This document shows, piece by piece, positions 46,214 through 55,893 of a stretch of 64,000 nucleotides of DNA. A model generated the notes under the pieces. That model was not told where the DNA came from, searched no databases, and worked only from the letters and a program-made list of their open reading frames with translations. This DNA is from Pontibacter lucknowensis (GTDB lineage Bacteria; Bacteroidota; Bacteroidia; Cytophagales; Hymenobacteraceae): NCBI RefSeq assembly GCF_900156415.1, contig NZ_FTNM01000001.1, positions 1,116,001 through 1,180,000 on the forward strand. The letters are read 5' to 3'. The stretch's first letter is position 1. Every line of letters starts with the position of its first letter. Both the position numbers and the translations under genes were made by a program.

Positions 46214-47056
46214 ATGGACCAACCACACCTCGAGGGAGCGGAACAGCAGCAGGAGATGTCCTTTGTGGACCATTTGGAGGAGTTGCGGTGGCACATTATA
46301 AGGTCAGTAGCCTCCATCCTGGTGTTTGCTACAGCGGCCTTTCTAGCCAAAGGCTTTGTGTTTCACGATATCATCTTAGCTCCGTCACGTACCGACTTTC
46401 TAAGCTACCAGATGATGTGTAAGGTCAGCCAATATTTTGGATCGAGCGCATTCTGTATAGAAGACTTGGGCTTTACGATACAAAGCCGGCAAATGAGCGG
46501 CCAGTTCTCCATGCACATCATGGTATCGCTGGTACTAGGCTTAGCCTTGGCCTTTCCGTATGCTTTTTGGGAGATTTGGCGCTTCGTGAAGCCTGGCCTA
46601 TACCCGCAGGAACAGCAAAACTCACGTGGGGCGGTGTTCTGGGTATCGGTACTGTTTGCGATGGGCTTGCTCTTTGGCTATTATGTGGTAGCTCCCATCT
46701 CGATCAACTTCCTGGCCGGCTATCAGGTGGATCCTTCTATCGTCAATGAGTTTGACTTGTCCTCCTACATCTCGACACTAACCACGCTTTGCCTGGCCTG
46801 TGCCTTTATGTTTGAGTTGCCGGTCATTGTGTACTTTTTCACAAAGGCGGGGCTTCTCTCACCGGAAATAATGAAGCTGTATCGCCGACACGCCATTATC
46901 GTGATCCTGATTGTATCTGCGGTAATCACACCTCCGGATGTGATTAGTCAGCTGTTGATATCCTTTCCGCTGATCATTCTGTATGAAGTAAGTATTAGTG
47001 TATCAAGGGGAATTATTCAGCGCGATTTGAAAAGACTGAACGAAAATAACGCTTAA
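46214..47056 (+). CDS. tatC: Sec-independent protein translocase TatC
   Basis: A 280-residue membrane protein with six predicted helices and the TatC signature motifs: the N-terminal SFVDHLEELRWHII, FVKPGLYPQEQ after TM2, and VITPPDVISQ near the C-terminus. TatC binds the twin-arginine signal of folded precursor proteins. A 40-residue periplasmic loop between TM1 and TM2 (APSRTDFLSYQ...) is larger than in E. coli but typical of Bacteroidetes. tatA/B are not in the window. rpiB follows 4 bp downstream, so the two are co-transcribed. Confidence 0.95.
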   Translation: MDQPHLEGAEQQQEMSFVDHLEELRWHIIRSVASILVFATAAFLAKGFVFHDIILAPSRTDFLSYQMMCKVSQYFGSSAFCIEDLGFTIQSRQMSGQFSMHIMVSLVLGLALAFPYAFWEIWRFVKPGLYPQEQQNSRGAVFWVSVLFAMGLLFGYYVVAPISINFLAGYQVDPSIVNEFDLSSYISTLTTLCLACAFMFELPVIVYFFTKAGLLSPEIMKLYRRHAIIVILIVSAVITPPDVISQLLISFPLIILYEVSISVSRGIIQRDLKRLNENNA

Positions 47057-47060
47057 AACT

Positions 47061-47498
47061 ATGGGATATAAAATAGCAATCGGCGGAGACCACGCCGGCT
47101 TTACATACAAGAGCCTGCTGAAACAGCAGTTGGAGGCGGCAGGCCACGACGTGACAGACTTTGGTCCTGGTTCAGATGCTTCAGTGGACTATCCGGATCA
47201 TGTGCATCCACTGGCGAAAGCTGTGGTGAACAAGGAAGCCGACTTTGGTATCCTGATCTGCGGAAGCGGAAACGGGGTGGCCATGACAGCCAATAAGTAC
47301 CAGGAGATCAGAGCGGCACTTTGCTGGCAGACAGAGCTGGCTAAGCTGTCCCGTGAGCATAATAATGCCAACATCCTTTGCATACCTGCCCGCTTTGTGT
47401 CACAGGAGGTAGCAGCGGATATGACACGCGTATTCCTGGAGACAGAATTTGAAGGTGGACGCCACCAAAATCGCGTAGATAAAATTCCAGTTTGCTAA
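47061..47498 (+). CDS. rpiB: Ribose 5-phosphate isomerase B
   Basis: A 145-residue RpiB/LacAB-type isomerase converting ribose 5-phosphate and ribulose 5-phosphate in the pentose phosphate pathway. Diagnostic: IGGDHAGFTYK at the N-terminus, DYPDHVHPLA, and the active-site segment GILICGSGNGVAMTANK; REHNNANILCIPARF near the C-terminus. It starts 4 bp after tatC and is likely translated from the same mRNA. It is convergent with the following minus-strand gene, whose stop lies 16 bp away. Confidence 0.95.
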   Translation: MGYKIAIGGDHAGFTYKSLLKQQLEAAGHDVTDFGPGSDASVDYPDHVHPLAKAVVNKEADFGILICGSGNGVAMTANKYQEIRAALCWQTELAKLSREHNNANILCIPARFVSQEVAADMTRVFLETEFEGGRHQNRVDKIPVC

Positions 47499-47513
47499 AT
47501 CAGGTGTAGCAGC

Positions 47514-48920
47514 TTAACGAGCTTTTCTATAAACTGCCGCTGTTTGCGTAGGTTCATAACCTTCGAAAACGGACGGCAGTTTGTGTTTTAGCTGCGGCAT
47601 AAGCCCGGCCTGGTCTACGATGTACTCAGGGCTTTCCAGGCGGAAGTTCTGATAGAGGTCATACACAGCCTGGTACTCGTCGAGTCGGCCAAAGTGGCGT
47701 TGTGATAACTGCCAGTTCAAATATGGCGTAGCCAGTTTATTGTGCTCATAATAGCTCAGGTCATCACCCAGCACTAAAACAGAGCTACCCCTAACCGTTC
47801 CGCTCGCACCGCCCTTCGGCAGCAATAACTGCGAGTCATCGATCTTCACAAAAGAAGCTAAACCCAGTGGCTGTCGATAACGAATAAGCAATACCCCACC
47901 TAATAGGATAAAAAACATTAGGTTTAGTATCCATTTCTTCATGCGGCTTGTGAACAGGAATTCGCCGAAATAGGCGATAGGCGGCAGTATGATTACGAAG
48001 GAGCCTACAGATAGCTCGTTGCGGGTGATCAACACCACAATACTCACCACGAGCCATACCGTCATGAGTTGCTGAAACTTGCCCTGGAACACCAGACGCT
48101 GAGGCAGTGAGGTCGTGCTGATCAGCGAAAGCAGTAAAAGCCCTGCAGGCAGCGCCAGTGCCAGCGCCAGGTGAGCCGGCGGAACCAGCGGGTTGATGCC
48201 GAACTGCCAGGGTTGCAGCAAGTGCATCTCTGCAAAATAAGACGCAGTATTGGTGTAAAGGTAATAGGTCACCAGCACGGCATAAGGAAAGGCAAAGCCA
48301 CAAAGCATTAACAGAAAGCTGCGGAAGGTGTTGGAAGCAAAAAGTACAACTCCAAAGGCCGCCACCAGCAGAAAAAGCGCTAAAGGCAAATAACTCAGCG
48401 CTGCAAGACCCACCATAAATCCTCCTACAAACAGGCGGTTGTTTTCAAAGCCCTCTCTCGAGATGGTAATAATATAAGGGAGCGACAGAATGACAAAGGT
48501 ATTGCCGATGAGCAGTGGCGTTAGCATGTCAAACTCAAAGGTAAGGCTACCCATAAGCAGGTATAGCAAAGCAGGTATGTAGCCTTTGCCTGCGTATACC
48601 TGGTGCCGGTTGAGTGTCAGGTTAAGCATAACCGCCTGAAAGAGGAGCAGGAATGTCGCCGTGAGTCTGTAACTCAGGTAGGAGCGCCCTGCTATCACAT
48701 CGATGGTCCAATACACAAAGGCAGAAAGCGGTGCTGTGGTGTCGTAGATATCGCGGTACATGGCAAAGCCATCCCCCATGCGTTCGCCTACCAGCATGTA
48801 CAGCAGCTCGGATGCAGTAGCAGGTATACCCAAAAAGATGAGAGGCAACCGGATAGCCAGGAACAGTAAGACCAGCAAAAATAAGCGGGAAGGCAGTATG
48901 CTTCGGAAGTAACTAATCAA
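47514..48920 (-). CDS. Polytopic membrane protein, possibly GT-C-like
   Basis: A 468-residue protein with about ten to eleven hydrophobic helices over residues 10-350 and a soluble C-terminal domain of about 110 residues. The extracytoplasmic loop after TM1 has the string GERMGDGFAMYRDIYDTTAPL; an acidic pair there would be where GT-C glycosyltransferases put catalytic acids, and the overall layout (multi-pass plus soluble tail) fits, but no diagnostic motif is certain. It may also be an unrelated membrane protein of Bacteroidetes. Single gene, divergent from rbfA. Confidence 0.7.
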   Translation of the reverse strand: MISYFRSILPSRLFLLVLLFLAIRLPLIFLGIPATASELLYMLVGERMGDGFAMYRDIYDTTAPLSAFVYWTIDVIAGRSYLSYRLTATFLLLFQAVMLNLTLNRHQVYAGKGYIPALLYLLMGSLTFEFDMLTPLLIGNTFVILSLPYIITISREGFENNRLFVGGFMVGLAALSYLPLALFLLVAAFGVVLFASNTFRSFLLMLCGFAFPYAVLVTYYLYTNTASYFAEMHLLQPWQFGINPLVPPAHLALALALPAGLLLLSLISTTSLPQRLVFQGKFQQLMTVWLVVSIVVLITRNELSVGSFVIILPPIAYFGEFLFTSRMKKWILNLMFFILLGGVLLIRYRQPLGLASFVKIDDSQLLLPKGGASGTVRGSSVLVLGDDLSYYEHNKLATPYLNWQLSQRHFGRLDEYQAVYDLYQNFRLESPEYIVDQAGLMPQLKHKLPSVFEGYEPTQTAAVYRKAR

Positions 48921-49023
48921 AGGAAGACGGAGTTAGAAAGAACTATACACCAGCCTGAGCCGAAATGAGTACGGCACAATTGGGGTAAAAATGCGAAATT
49001 AATATGATATTTGCATCTTCAAT

Positions 49024-49419
49024 ATGGAAAGTAAAAGACAACAGAAGTTTTCGCGCCTTATTCAGAGGGAGTTGGCAGAGATATTCCAACGGGAAGTGCC
49101 ACACTTGTTCGGCGGAGCCTATATATCGGTAAGCGTTGTGCGTATGTCGCCTGACCTAGGTCTAGCGCGTGTATACCTGAGCGTGATGAACGCCAAAGAC
49201 GGCAATGAAATGCTCCTGCAGGAACTGCGGGTCAATACCAAAACCATTCGTCATCTGCTAGCCCAACGCATCAAGAAGCAAGTGCGTGTTATACCTGAGC
49301 TCGTGTTCTTCCTGGACGATACTGCTGAGTATGCCGCTAAGATCGACAAGTTGTTTTCCGGCCTGGACATACCACCTGCTCCCGAGGAAGACGAGGAGGA
49401 CGATACCTATACCCGCTAA
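49024..49419 (+). CDS. rbfA: 30S ribosome-binding factor RbfA
   Basis: A 131-residue KH-fold protein needed for 16S rRNA maturation and cold adaptation. The pattern ESKRQQKFSRLIQRELAEIF, then ISVSVVRMSPDLGLARVYLSV and RIKKQVRVIPELVFFLDDT, is typical. The C-terminal tail is acidic (PPAPEEDEEDDTYTR). The methyltransferase gene follows 17 bp later, so they are probably one transcript. A GATATTTG at 49006-49013, one mismatch from the -7 consensus, lies upstream. Confidence 0.94.
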   Translation: MESKRQQKFSRLIQRELAEIFQREVPHLFGGAYISVSVVRMSPDLGLARVYLSVMNAKDGNEMLLQELRVNTKTIRHLLAQRIKKQVRVIPELVFFLDDTAEYAAKIDKLFSGLDIPPAPEEDEEDDTYTR

Positions 49420-49436
49420 GAATCAGCAACACCCTT

Positions 49437-50246
49437 ATGCAGTACGATCCGATTAAGCGCGTGCTGGGCGATGTGTTCAACAAGACCCCATTCCTGCGCC
49501 GCATATTTTATAACATGCTGGACCTGCTCCTGCTGCGTGCCTGGCACGTACACAAGGAATTGCGTGAGTGGGCCGCAAACCGTAAAACCGAAGAGCAACA
49601 CATACTGGATGCAGGCTCTGGCTTTGGACAGTATACCTACTGGCTATCGAGTCAGAGCAGCAAATGGAGTATACTGGCCGTCGACGTAAAAGAGGAGCAG
49701 ATATCTGACAGTAACCGCTTTTTCAGGGCGATCGGGCGGCAGAACGTGCTGTTCCGTATAGGCGATCTGGTAAAATACCGCGAAGAGAACACCTACGACC
49801 TGATTCTTTCAGTAGACGTAATGGAGCATATTCTGGAGGATGTGGAAGTATTTCGCAACTTTCAGGCGTCACTGGTGCCAGGCGGTATGCTGGTTATCTC
49901 CACTCCGTCTGACCAAGGCGGCTCGGATGTACATGGCGATGATGAAACGTCGTTTATAGAGGAGCACGTGCGCGATGGCTATAACATTCGGGAAATTCAG
50001 GATAAGCTCTTTTCAGCAGGCTTCAGCAAAGTAGAAGCGCGCTACTCCTATGGCAAGCCAGGGCAGATCTCGTGGCGACTATCGATGAAGTACCCGCTCC
50101 TGATGCTTAATACTTCTAAAGCCTTTTTTATCCTGCTGCCATTTTACTACCTGATTACCTTCCCGATAAGCCTCGTGCTGAACTGGTTTGATGTAAACGG
50201 CAAGCACGCCTCAGGCACAGGCCTGATCGTGAAAGCCTGGAAATAA
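49437..50246 (+). CDS. Class I SAM-dependent methyltransferase
   Basis: A 269-residue Rossmann-fold methyltransferase: motif I LDAGSGFGQYT near residue 57, an acidic residue after beta-2 (AVDVKEEQ), and DLILSVDVMEHI (motif IV region). Substrate unknown. The C-terminus has two hydrophobic segments (about 200-240) that may bind the membrane, suggesting a lipid or envelope substrate. It follows rbfA by 17 bp, and about 220 bp separate it from the downstream permease. Confidence 0.87.
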   Translation: MQYDPIKRVLGDVFNKTPFLRRIFYNMLDLLLLRAWHVHKELREWAANRKTEEQHILDAGSGFGQYTYWLSSQSSKWSILAVDVKEEQISDSNRFFRAIGRQNVLFRIGDLVKYREENTYDLILSVDVMEHILEDVEVFRNFQASLVPGGMLVISTPSDQGGSDVHGDDETSFIEEHVRDGYNIREIQDKLFSAGFSKVEARYSYGKPGQISWRLSMKYPLLMLNTSKAFFILLPFYYLITFPISLVLNWFDVNGKHASGTGLIVKAWK

Positions 50247-50467
50247 ATTAAAACGGTTATTTGTTGATTGTTAAATTGTTGATTCCGCAAAATGATTAAA
50301 TTGCCCAAGAGGCTGTAATGCGATTCGGGAGTAATCTTCTTCTTAGGCAGGTATAGCATGTATCAGGTGGTTTTAAATTAAGTCTTTTAAGAAGCCTTTG
50401 GCGGCCAGATAATTCATTGAAAGAACAAGCAACAATAACCTTTAGCCCAAGCACCCAAAACTGCTAA

Positions 50468-51691
50468 ATGAACGTCCCTTATCTCATAGCGAAGCGTTAT
50501 TTTTTCTCTAAGAAGAAGAGGAACATCATCAGCATTATCTCCAACATTGCCATGATCGGGGTGGCAGTGGGTACGGCGGCGCTTATCATTGTGCTGTCGG
50601 TGTTCAACGGCCTCGAAGACCTTATTCGTACGATCTATACCAGCTTTGACCCTAATTTGAAGATATCGGCGGCAGAGGGCAAGTCATTCGAGACGGATAC
50701 CGAGTTCATGAACCGCATACGCCGTACCCCTGGTGTAGCGCTGGTGACTGAGGTGATAGAGGACAATGCGCTGCTGCGCTACAATGACCGCCAAATGGTG
50801 GTGAAGGTCAAGGGTGTAAGTGAAAACTTCTTTGAGCAGAACCGCATAGGCTCTTCCGTGGTGGAGGGTGACTACAACCTGTATGCTAACGACAACTACT
50901 ACGCCCTGGTAGGCCGGGGCGTTCAGTACCAGCTCTCTATCAGGACGAGCAGTCAGTTCACGTACATGCAGTTCCTCTATCCGCGCAATACCAAATTTAA
51001 CCCACTCAATCCCGAAGGAGCCTTTAAATCGCTACAAATAACCCCGGGCGGCGTGTTTGCCATCGAGCGGCAGTACGACGACGCCTATGTGTTTGTGCCT
51101 ATACAGTTTGCGGAGGAGCTCATGGAATACGGCCGGCGGCGTACCGCCATTGAGATCAAGGTAGAGGATGGCTACCGCATCGAAACAGTGAAACGCTCTT
51201 TGCAAAAAGTACTGGGCGAAAGCTTTTTGGTCCAGAACAGCGACGAGCAGCACACCAGTCTGTTGCGAGCGGTAAAGGTCGAGAAGCTTTTCGTGTTCAT
51301 CACCTTTGCCTTTATTCTGCTTATAGCCTCACTCAACATCTTCTTCTCCCTCTCCATGCTTGTCATTGATAAGAAGAAGGATATCGCTGTGCTTGCTTCC
51401 ATGGGTGCCACAAAGGAGCAGATACGCAACATATTTTTGATTGAAGGTGCTTTGGTGGCTTTTATCGGGGCGTCCTATGGCCTGTCGTTGGGGATGCTGA
51501 TTGCCAACCTGCAGCAGACTTTCGGCATTGTTTCGATGGGCATGGCCACTTCGGTGGTTGACTCCTACCCTGTTAAGCTTAAGTTGATGGACTTTGTGCT
51601 GACAGGTGCCGCCATCGTAATCATCACCATGCTGGTGTCTATACGTCCGGCTCGCAAAGCTGCAGCCATGTCTGTGCGGGACAATCTGTAA
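50468..51691 (+). CDS. ABC transporter permease, FtsX/LolC-E type
   Basis: A 407-residue permease with an N-terminal transmembrane helix (about 18-45), a large periplasmic domain (about 50-270), and three C-terminal helices in an FtsX domain (FITFAFILLIASLNIFFSLSM..., SMGATKEQIRNIF). It is like LolC/LolE or MacB-type permeases that move lipoproteins or other substrates with an ATPase; the ATPase gene is not adjacent. In many Bacteroidetes such a gene is close to rbfA. A lipoprotein gene follows 29 bp downstream. Confidence 0.88.
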   Translation: MNVPYLIAKRYFFSKKKRNIISIISNIAMIGVAVGTAALIIVLSVFNGLEDLIRTIYTSFDPNLKISAAEGKSFETDTEFMNRIRRTPGVALVTEVIEDNALLRYNDRQMVVKVKGVSENFFEQNRIGSSVVEGDYNLYANDNYYALVGRGVQYQLSIRTSSQFTYMQFLYPRNTKFNPLNPEGAFKSLQITPGGVFAIERQYDDAYVFVPIQFAEELMEYGRRRTAIEIKVEDGYRIETVKRSLQKVLGESFLVQNSDEQHTSLLRAVKVEKLFVFITFAFILLIASLNIFFSLSMLVIDKKKDIAVLASMGATKEQIRNIFLIEGALVAFIGASYGLSLGMLIANLQQTFGIVSMGMATSVVDSYPVKLKLMDFVLTGAAIVIITMLVSIRPARKAAAMSVRDNL

Positions 51692-51720
51692 GGTATAGCC
51701 TCCGCCCTTCTTCACGCTTT

Positions 51721-52410
51721 ATGCTACTTGCCTTGAGAGCTCTTCTGCCGTTTTCTTTAGCCCTCCTGTTTGGCTGTTCTTCAACCGAAACCGATACTTC
51801 GACAGAGGGAGCTGCAGCAGGTATAGCGCTGACCGAAACAGGGGCCCATGCCGTAACCCGAAGCAAAGTCCCTTTTTTGTGGCGTGAGCAGGCGTACGAT
51901 GCCAGCCTGCATGACTCTATTAGCATCATCACTATTGATCAGAAGCTGGCCGAGGAGCTGACTGATGCCGAGCGGGCAGCGCTGGGCTATGTTACCACCT
52001 TTATCGGCAGTGAGTGTGACTGGGACGGCAAAGCGAACCCGGAATTCAGCAACCTGAAATGTAAGACCCTTTCTGCGTTGAAGTTGGGCTACCAGTGCTC
52101 CATCGAGCACCTGGGCTTTCTGCAGCACTGGTTCCGGAATGATCAGGAAGTGCTGATACAATTGGCTTCCTGTCCCCGCATACCTTTTACCGCTTCAAGC
52201 CAGCAAACTTTTGACGAAATATACCTGACCACACAAGGCGATACGATCAATGTATGGTTTAGTGCAAGTGGTGTGAACTTGCCGATGAATGCTACTTGGG
52301 AGTGGACAGAGGAAAATATTTTCCTGGCTCAGGATGATGCGATTAGCCTGGTGAGAACAAATAAATCAGAAGTAATTAGAAGCGAGCTTAAATTTGACGA
52401 GGGGCTTTAA
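51721..52410 (+). CDS. Uncharacterised lipoprotein, 229 aa
   Basis: A 229-residue lipoprotein with signal peptide and lipobox LLFGC (Cys19), then an acidic Ser/Thr/Glu linker. The mature part has three to five cysteines (SECDWDGK, LKCKTLSALKLGYQC, ASC) and no recognised family. It lies 29 bp after the FtsX/LolC-E permease and is probably co-transcribed. A link to lipoprotein trafficking is possible but unproved. Confidence 0.7.
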   Translation: MLLALRALLPFSLALLFGCSSTETDTSTEGAAAGIALTETGAHAVTRSKVPFLWREQAYDASLHDSISIITIDQKLAEELTDAERAALGYVTTFIGSECDWDGKANPEFSNLKCKTLSALKLGYQCSIEHLGFLQHWFRNDQEVLIQLASCPRIPFTASSQQTFDEIYLTTQGDTINVWFSASGVNLPMNATWEWTEENIFLAQDDAISLVRTNKSEVIRSELKFDEGL

Positions 52411-52561
52411 GGTTCTATAGAATATATGATATGCTCTATATATTGAGATTAAAAGTCTTTAATGTGCCTGAGCGGATAATTATATACTGAAAATATAAAA
52501 ATAGTTTGATTCGCGGCGGTAATTTCAAGAGTGTAAGGTAGGAAATCAGGAGTTTTGGGAG

Positions 52562-52569
52562 TAAATTTG
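52562..52569 (+). promoter_or_regulatory. Candidate -7 element (TAAATTTG)
   Basis: Matches TAnnTTTG 21 bp upstream of the SNF2 helicase start; no clear -33 TTG at the usual spacing. Confidence 0.4.
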
Positions 52570-52590
52570 AAGTCCTAAAATTGTACCTGT

Positions 52591-55524
52591 ATGAAAGTAT
52601 ACACCACACAGCCGTTTCAGGTAATCTATTCGTTGTTTGAACACGAATACCTGGGATACCTGTTCGAATCTTTTGTGGTGCAGATCAATACCAAGGGGCA
52701 GCTGACTTTACAGCACCAGAATATTTCTGCCAAAAATGCCGATGAATTTGCTTCCCGTCTCGATGACAAAGATTTCAAGCTAATTGCCCTGATCGATCAG
52801 ATCCAGCAGGACGCTGTACTGAAGAAATTTTCTCCCAAGAAGCTATCCCCTGCTGATTTCTTCCTGAAGGTATATGACCCGGAAAAGGGCGATAGAAACA
52901 TGCAGGAGGCGATCAGCCATTACATACAGGTGCGCATGGGCAAAATTCTGGAAATGCTCGAGGACAGGCGCACGTTCATCATGGGCAAGGACGGTGACCC
53001 CGCCTGGAAGGAGATTCAGGTGGCGGCTGACAAGGCGACTGTGCGCTTTCACTTACACCGAAACGAGGACAACACCCACTACTACCCTACCATTAAATAC
53101 AAAGGCGAAAAGCTGAACTTCCAGTATCGCAATGCTGCCCTGATCTGCTACGAGCCTGCTTGGCTGATGCTGGATGAGGTAGTTTATAGTTTTGAGAATG
53201 GCATTGATGGCAAAAAGCTGCAGCCTTTCCTCAATAAGAAGTTTATTCTGATTCCGCGATCGGTAGAGGAGAACTACTACCGCAAGTTTGTGACCTCCCT
53301 GGTGGAGTCCTTTGACGTGAAACCAAACGGTTTTGAGATCAAACCGCAGAAGTATCGGCCTAAGCCTCATCTGAACTTCTCCGAGATCAAGTCGGCTGAG
53401 GTGTCTGCGCTGCTGGGCAACGGAGGAAGTGAGGCGAGCAAAGTGGATAAGGCTGCCGCGGCCGACAAAATCCTGTTTAACCTGTCGTTCAGGTATGGCG
53501 ATCACATGGTAGAAGCCCAGGATGCCAAGCGCATCAGTGTGAGCATGGAAAAAACGGAGGATTCCTACATTTTCCATAAGCTGATACGTGATGCAGTGCA
53601 CGAAAAGCAGTACGTGAAAGAACTTGCCAATCGTGAGCTGGAAGTGAAGAACGGGCAGGCTGTGTTGGATAAAGGCGCTGCTTTCTCATGGCTCAACAAC
53701 AACCTGCAGGCGCTGGAGGAACTAGGGTTTACGGTGGAGCAGTCTGAGAAAAGCGGTAAGAACTATTTTATAGGTGAGATCTCTGTAAATGTAGGTATAA
53801 CCGAAAACAACGACTGGTTCGACATCTACGGCACAGTGCGTTTCGGCGAATTCGAAATTCCTTTTATCAAGCTTAAAAACCATATCCTGACCCGCAACAA
53901 CGAGTACCTGTTGCCAAACGGGCAGGTGGCCATTATACCTGAAGAGTGGTTTACGCAGTATATCGAGCTGTTTGCCTTTTCGGAAGGCGAGCACCAGCTT
54001 ACGCTGCGAAAGCACCACATGGCACTGGTGAACGATCTGCAGAACGGTAATCTGGCGCAGGTAACGATGACACGCAAGTTGGAGAAGCTGCGTGAGTTTG
54101 ACGAAATAGAAGACAAGCCTCTGCCAGCTGGCTTCCTGGGTGAGCTGCGTCCTTATCAGAAAGCAGGGTACAACTGGCTTCACTTTGTGAAGGATTACAA
54201 GTTTGGTGGCTGCCTGGCTGATGACATGGGCTTGGGTAAGACCGTGCAGACCTTGGCTATGCTGCAGCACCGCAAAGAGAACGGCGCCGAATCGGCCTCC
54301 CTATTGGTGATGCCAACTTCACTGATTTACAATTGGCTGAACGAGGCGCAGAAGTTCACCCCGGAGTTGCGCATCCTGACTTACACAGGCACTTACCGCG
54401 ACAAAAATGTGGAGCAGTTCAAGGACTATGACCTGGTGCTGACCTCCTACGGCATAGTACGCCTCGACACGGAGCTGCTCAAGACCTACTACTTCGACTA
54501 CATCATACTGGACGAGTCGCAGGCTATCAAAAACCCTGACTCCAACACTTCAAAAGCAGTTCGTTCGCTCAAGTCGCGTCACCGCCTGATTTTGACGGGT
54601 ACACCAGTCGAGAACAGCACAATGGACCTGTGGTCGCAGATGTCGTTTATTAATCCGGGCCTACTGGGCAATCAGCACTTCTTCCGAAACGAGTTTCTGA
54701 AGCCGATCGAAAAGGAGAAGGACGAGCACAAGACACGCCGACTGCATGCCTTGATCAAACCTTTTATCCTGCGCAGACACAAATCGCAGGTGGCTCGTGA
54801 GCTGCCGCCGAAGATTGAGCACACCACTTTCTGTAAAATGACGGAGGAGCAGGAGCATGCCTACGAAGAAACAAAGTCATATTACCGCAACAAGATCCTG
54901 ACGAGCCTGGAGGAAAACGGGCCGGGCAATACACAATTTATGCTCTTGCAGGGTCTGATGAAGCTCCGCCAGATTGCCAATCACCCTTCCATGACTGACC
55001 CGGCCTATGAAGGCGAGTCGGGTAAGTTGAAAGAGGTGATGCGCATGACCAAGAGCATAGTAGCCAAGGGGCACAAAGTGCTTATCTTCAGCCAATTCGT
55101 GAAGCACCTGGAAATAATACGGCAGGTGCTGAATGAAAAGGAGATTACTTACGCATACCTGGACGGTAATACCAAAAACCGCCAGCAGCAGGTAGAGCTC
55201 TTCCAGAATGATCCAAGCATACAGGTGTTCCTGATCTCTCTGAAAGCCGGTGGCGTGGGCCTCAACCTGACCGCTGCCGACTATGTGTTCATTCTGGACC
55301 CATGGTGGAACCCGGCTGTAGAGGCGCAGGCAGTTGACCGTGCCCATCGCATCGGGCAGCAGAACAAGGTGTTTACTTACAAGTTCATCACCAAAGATAC
55401 CGTGGAGGAAAAGATCCTGGCGCTGCAGAACCGGAAGATCCAACTCGTAACCGACCTGATCAGCACGGACGAAAACATCATCAAGAGCTTGACGAAAGAG
55501 GATATCGACAACCTGTTGAGTTAA
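52591..55524 (+). CDS. SNF2-family DEAD/DEAH-box helicase
   Basis: A 977-residue Swi2/Snf2-type ATPase. The N-terminal 480 or so residues are of an unassigned, mostly beta, family-specific type. The helicase core has Walker A DDMGLGKT (near 545), DESQ box (near 640), motif III LTGTPVEN, and the C-terminal lobe with FLISLKAGGVGLNLTAADYV and RAHRIGQ (near 917). Such proteins move along double-stranded DNA and may remodel protein-DNA or RNA polymerase complexes (as RapA/HepA), but this branch is uncharacterised. It does not sit near a restriction or defence system in this window. Standalone, with a terminator after it. Confidence 0.9.
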   Translation: MKVYTTQPFQVIYSLFEHEYLGYLFESFVVQINTKGQLTLQHQNISAKNADEFASRLDDKDFKLIALIDQIQQDAVLKKFSPKKLSPADFFLKVYDPEKGDRNMQEAISHYIQVRMGKILEMLEDRRTFIMGKDGDPAWKEIQVAADKATVRFHLHRNEDNTHYYPTIKYKGEKLNFQYRNAALICYEPAWLMLDEVVYSFENGIDGKKLQPFLNKKFILIPRSVEENYYRKFVTSLVESFDVKPNGFEIKPQKYRPKPHLNFSEIKSAEVSALLGNGGSEASKVDKAAAADKILFNLSFRYGDHMVEAQDAKRISVSMEKTEDSYIFHKLIRDAVHEKQYVKELANRELEVKNGQAVLDKGAAFSWLNNNLQALEELGFTVEQSEKSGKNYFIGEISVNVGITENNDWFDIYGTVRFGEFEIPFIKLKNHILTRNNEYLLPNGQVAIIPEEWFTQYIELFAFSEGEHQLTLRKHHMALVNDLQNGNLAQVTMTRKLEKLREFDEIEDKPLPAGFLGELRPYQKAGYNWLHFVKDYKFGGCLADDMGLGKTVQTLAMLQHRKENGAESASLLVMPTSLIYNWLNEAQKFTPELRILTYTGTYRDKNVEQFKDYDLVLTSYGIVRLDTELLKTYYFDYIILDESQAIKNPDSNTSKAVRSLKSRHRLILTGTPVENSTMDLWSQMSFINPGLLGNQHFFRNEFLKPIEKEKDEHKTRRLHALIKPFILRRHKSQVARELPPKIEHTTFCKMTEEQEHAYEETKSYYRNKILTSLEENGPGNTQFMLLQGLMKLRQIANHPSMTDPAYEGESGKLKEVMRMTKSIVAKGHKVLIFSQFVKHLEIIRQVLNEKEITYAYLDGNTKNRQQQVELFQNDPSIQVFLISLKAGGVGLNLTAADYVFILDPWWNPAVEAQAVDRAHRIGQQNKVFTYKFITKDTVEEKILALQNRKIQLVTDLISTDENIIKSLTKEDIDNLLS

Positions 55525-55583
55525 GGATGAATTGCTGAATTGGTAATTGCTAATTGTTGGTTCGATAGCGAGAGATTATACCG

Positions 55584-55618
55584 AAGCCGCAGCATGTTGA
55601 GTGTTGCGGCTTTTCTTT
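55584..55618 (+). terminator. Intrinsic terminator after the SNF2 gene
   Basis: AAGCCGCA (55584-55591) pairs with TGCGGCTT (55605-55612), followed by TTCTTTTG. Confidence 0.78.
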
Positions 55619-55893
55619 TGTGCTCACAGTAATATAGTAGGTATAACCTTATGGTTATTGTTTGGTTATTAGAGGTAGTTCTTAGGTATAGGTATAGCCC
55701 GGCTCGCAGGTATAGAGGGAAGGCCCACGTTTTCACCGACTTTTGCCAATCACCCCTGGCTCGGCAAGTGCTAATTAAGCTGGCTATACCTGTTTAAAAG
55801 CCACAAGCTACTATTTTCCCCCGCTCATTGGAGCGGCGACAGGTGCAAATGAGGACCAACAATTTAACCATCAGTAATTTAGCAATCAAACAA
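55619..55893. repeat. Intergenic region with clustered AGGTATA copies
   Basis: AGGTATA at 55639, 55684, 55690 (tandem, sharing one A) and 55708, and reverse at 55785: five in about 150 bp. No gene is seen. The last 40 bp before the SRPBCC start are G-poor and rich in AATTT units. Confidence 0.75.

Noticed and set aside
53053..54270. Two 182-codon minus-strand frames in the SNF2 gene
   Set aside because: Shadows of the helicase; no independent evidence.
52591..55524. Defence island around the SNF2 helicase
   Set aside because: The neighbours are a lipoprotein, a permease and carotenoid genes; no restriction, nuclease or toxin gene is close, so a DISARM-like or other defence role is not supported.
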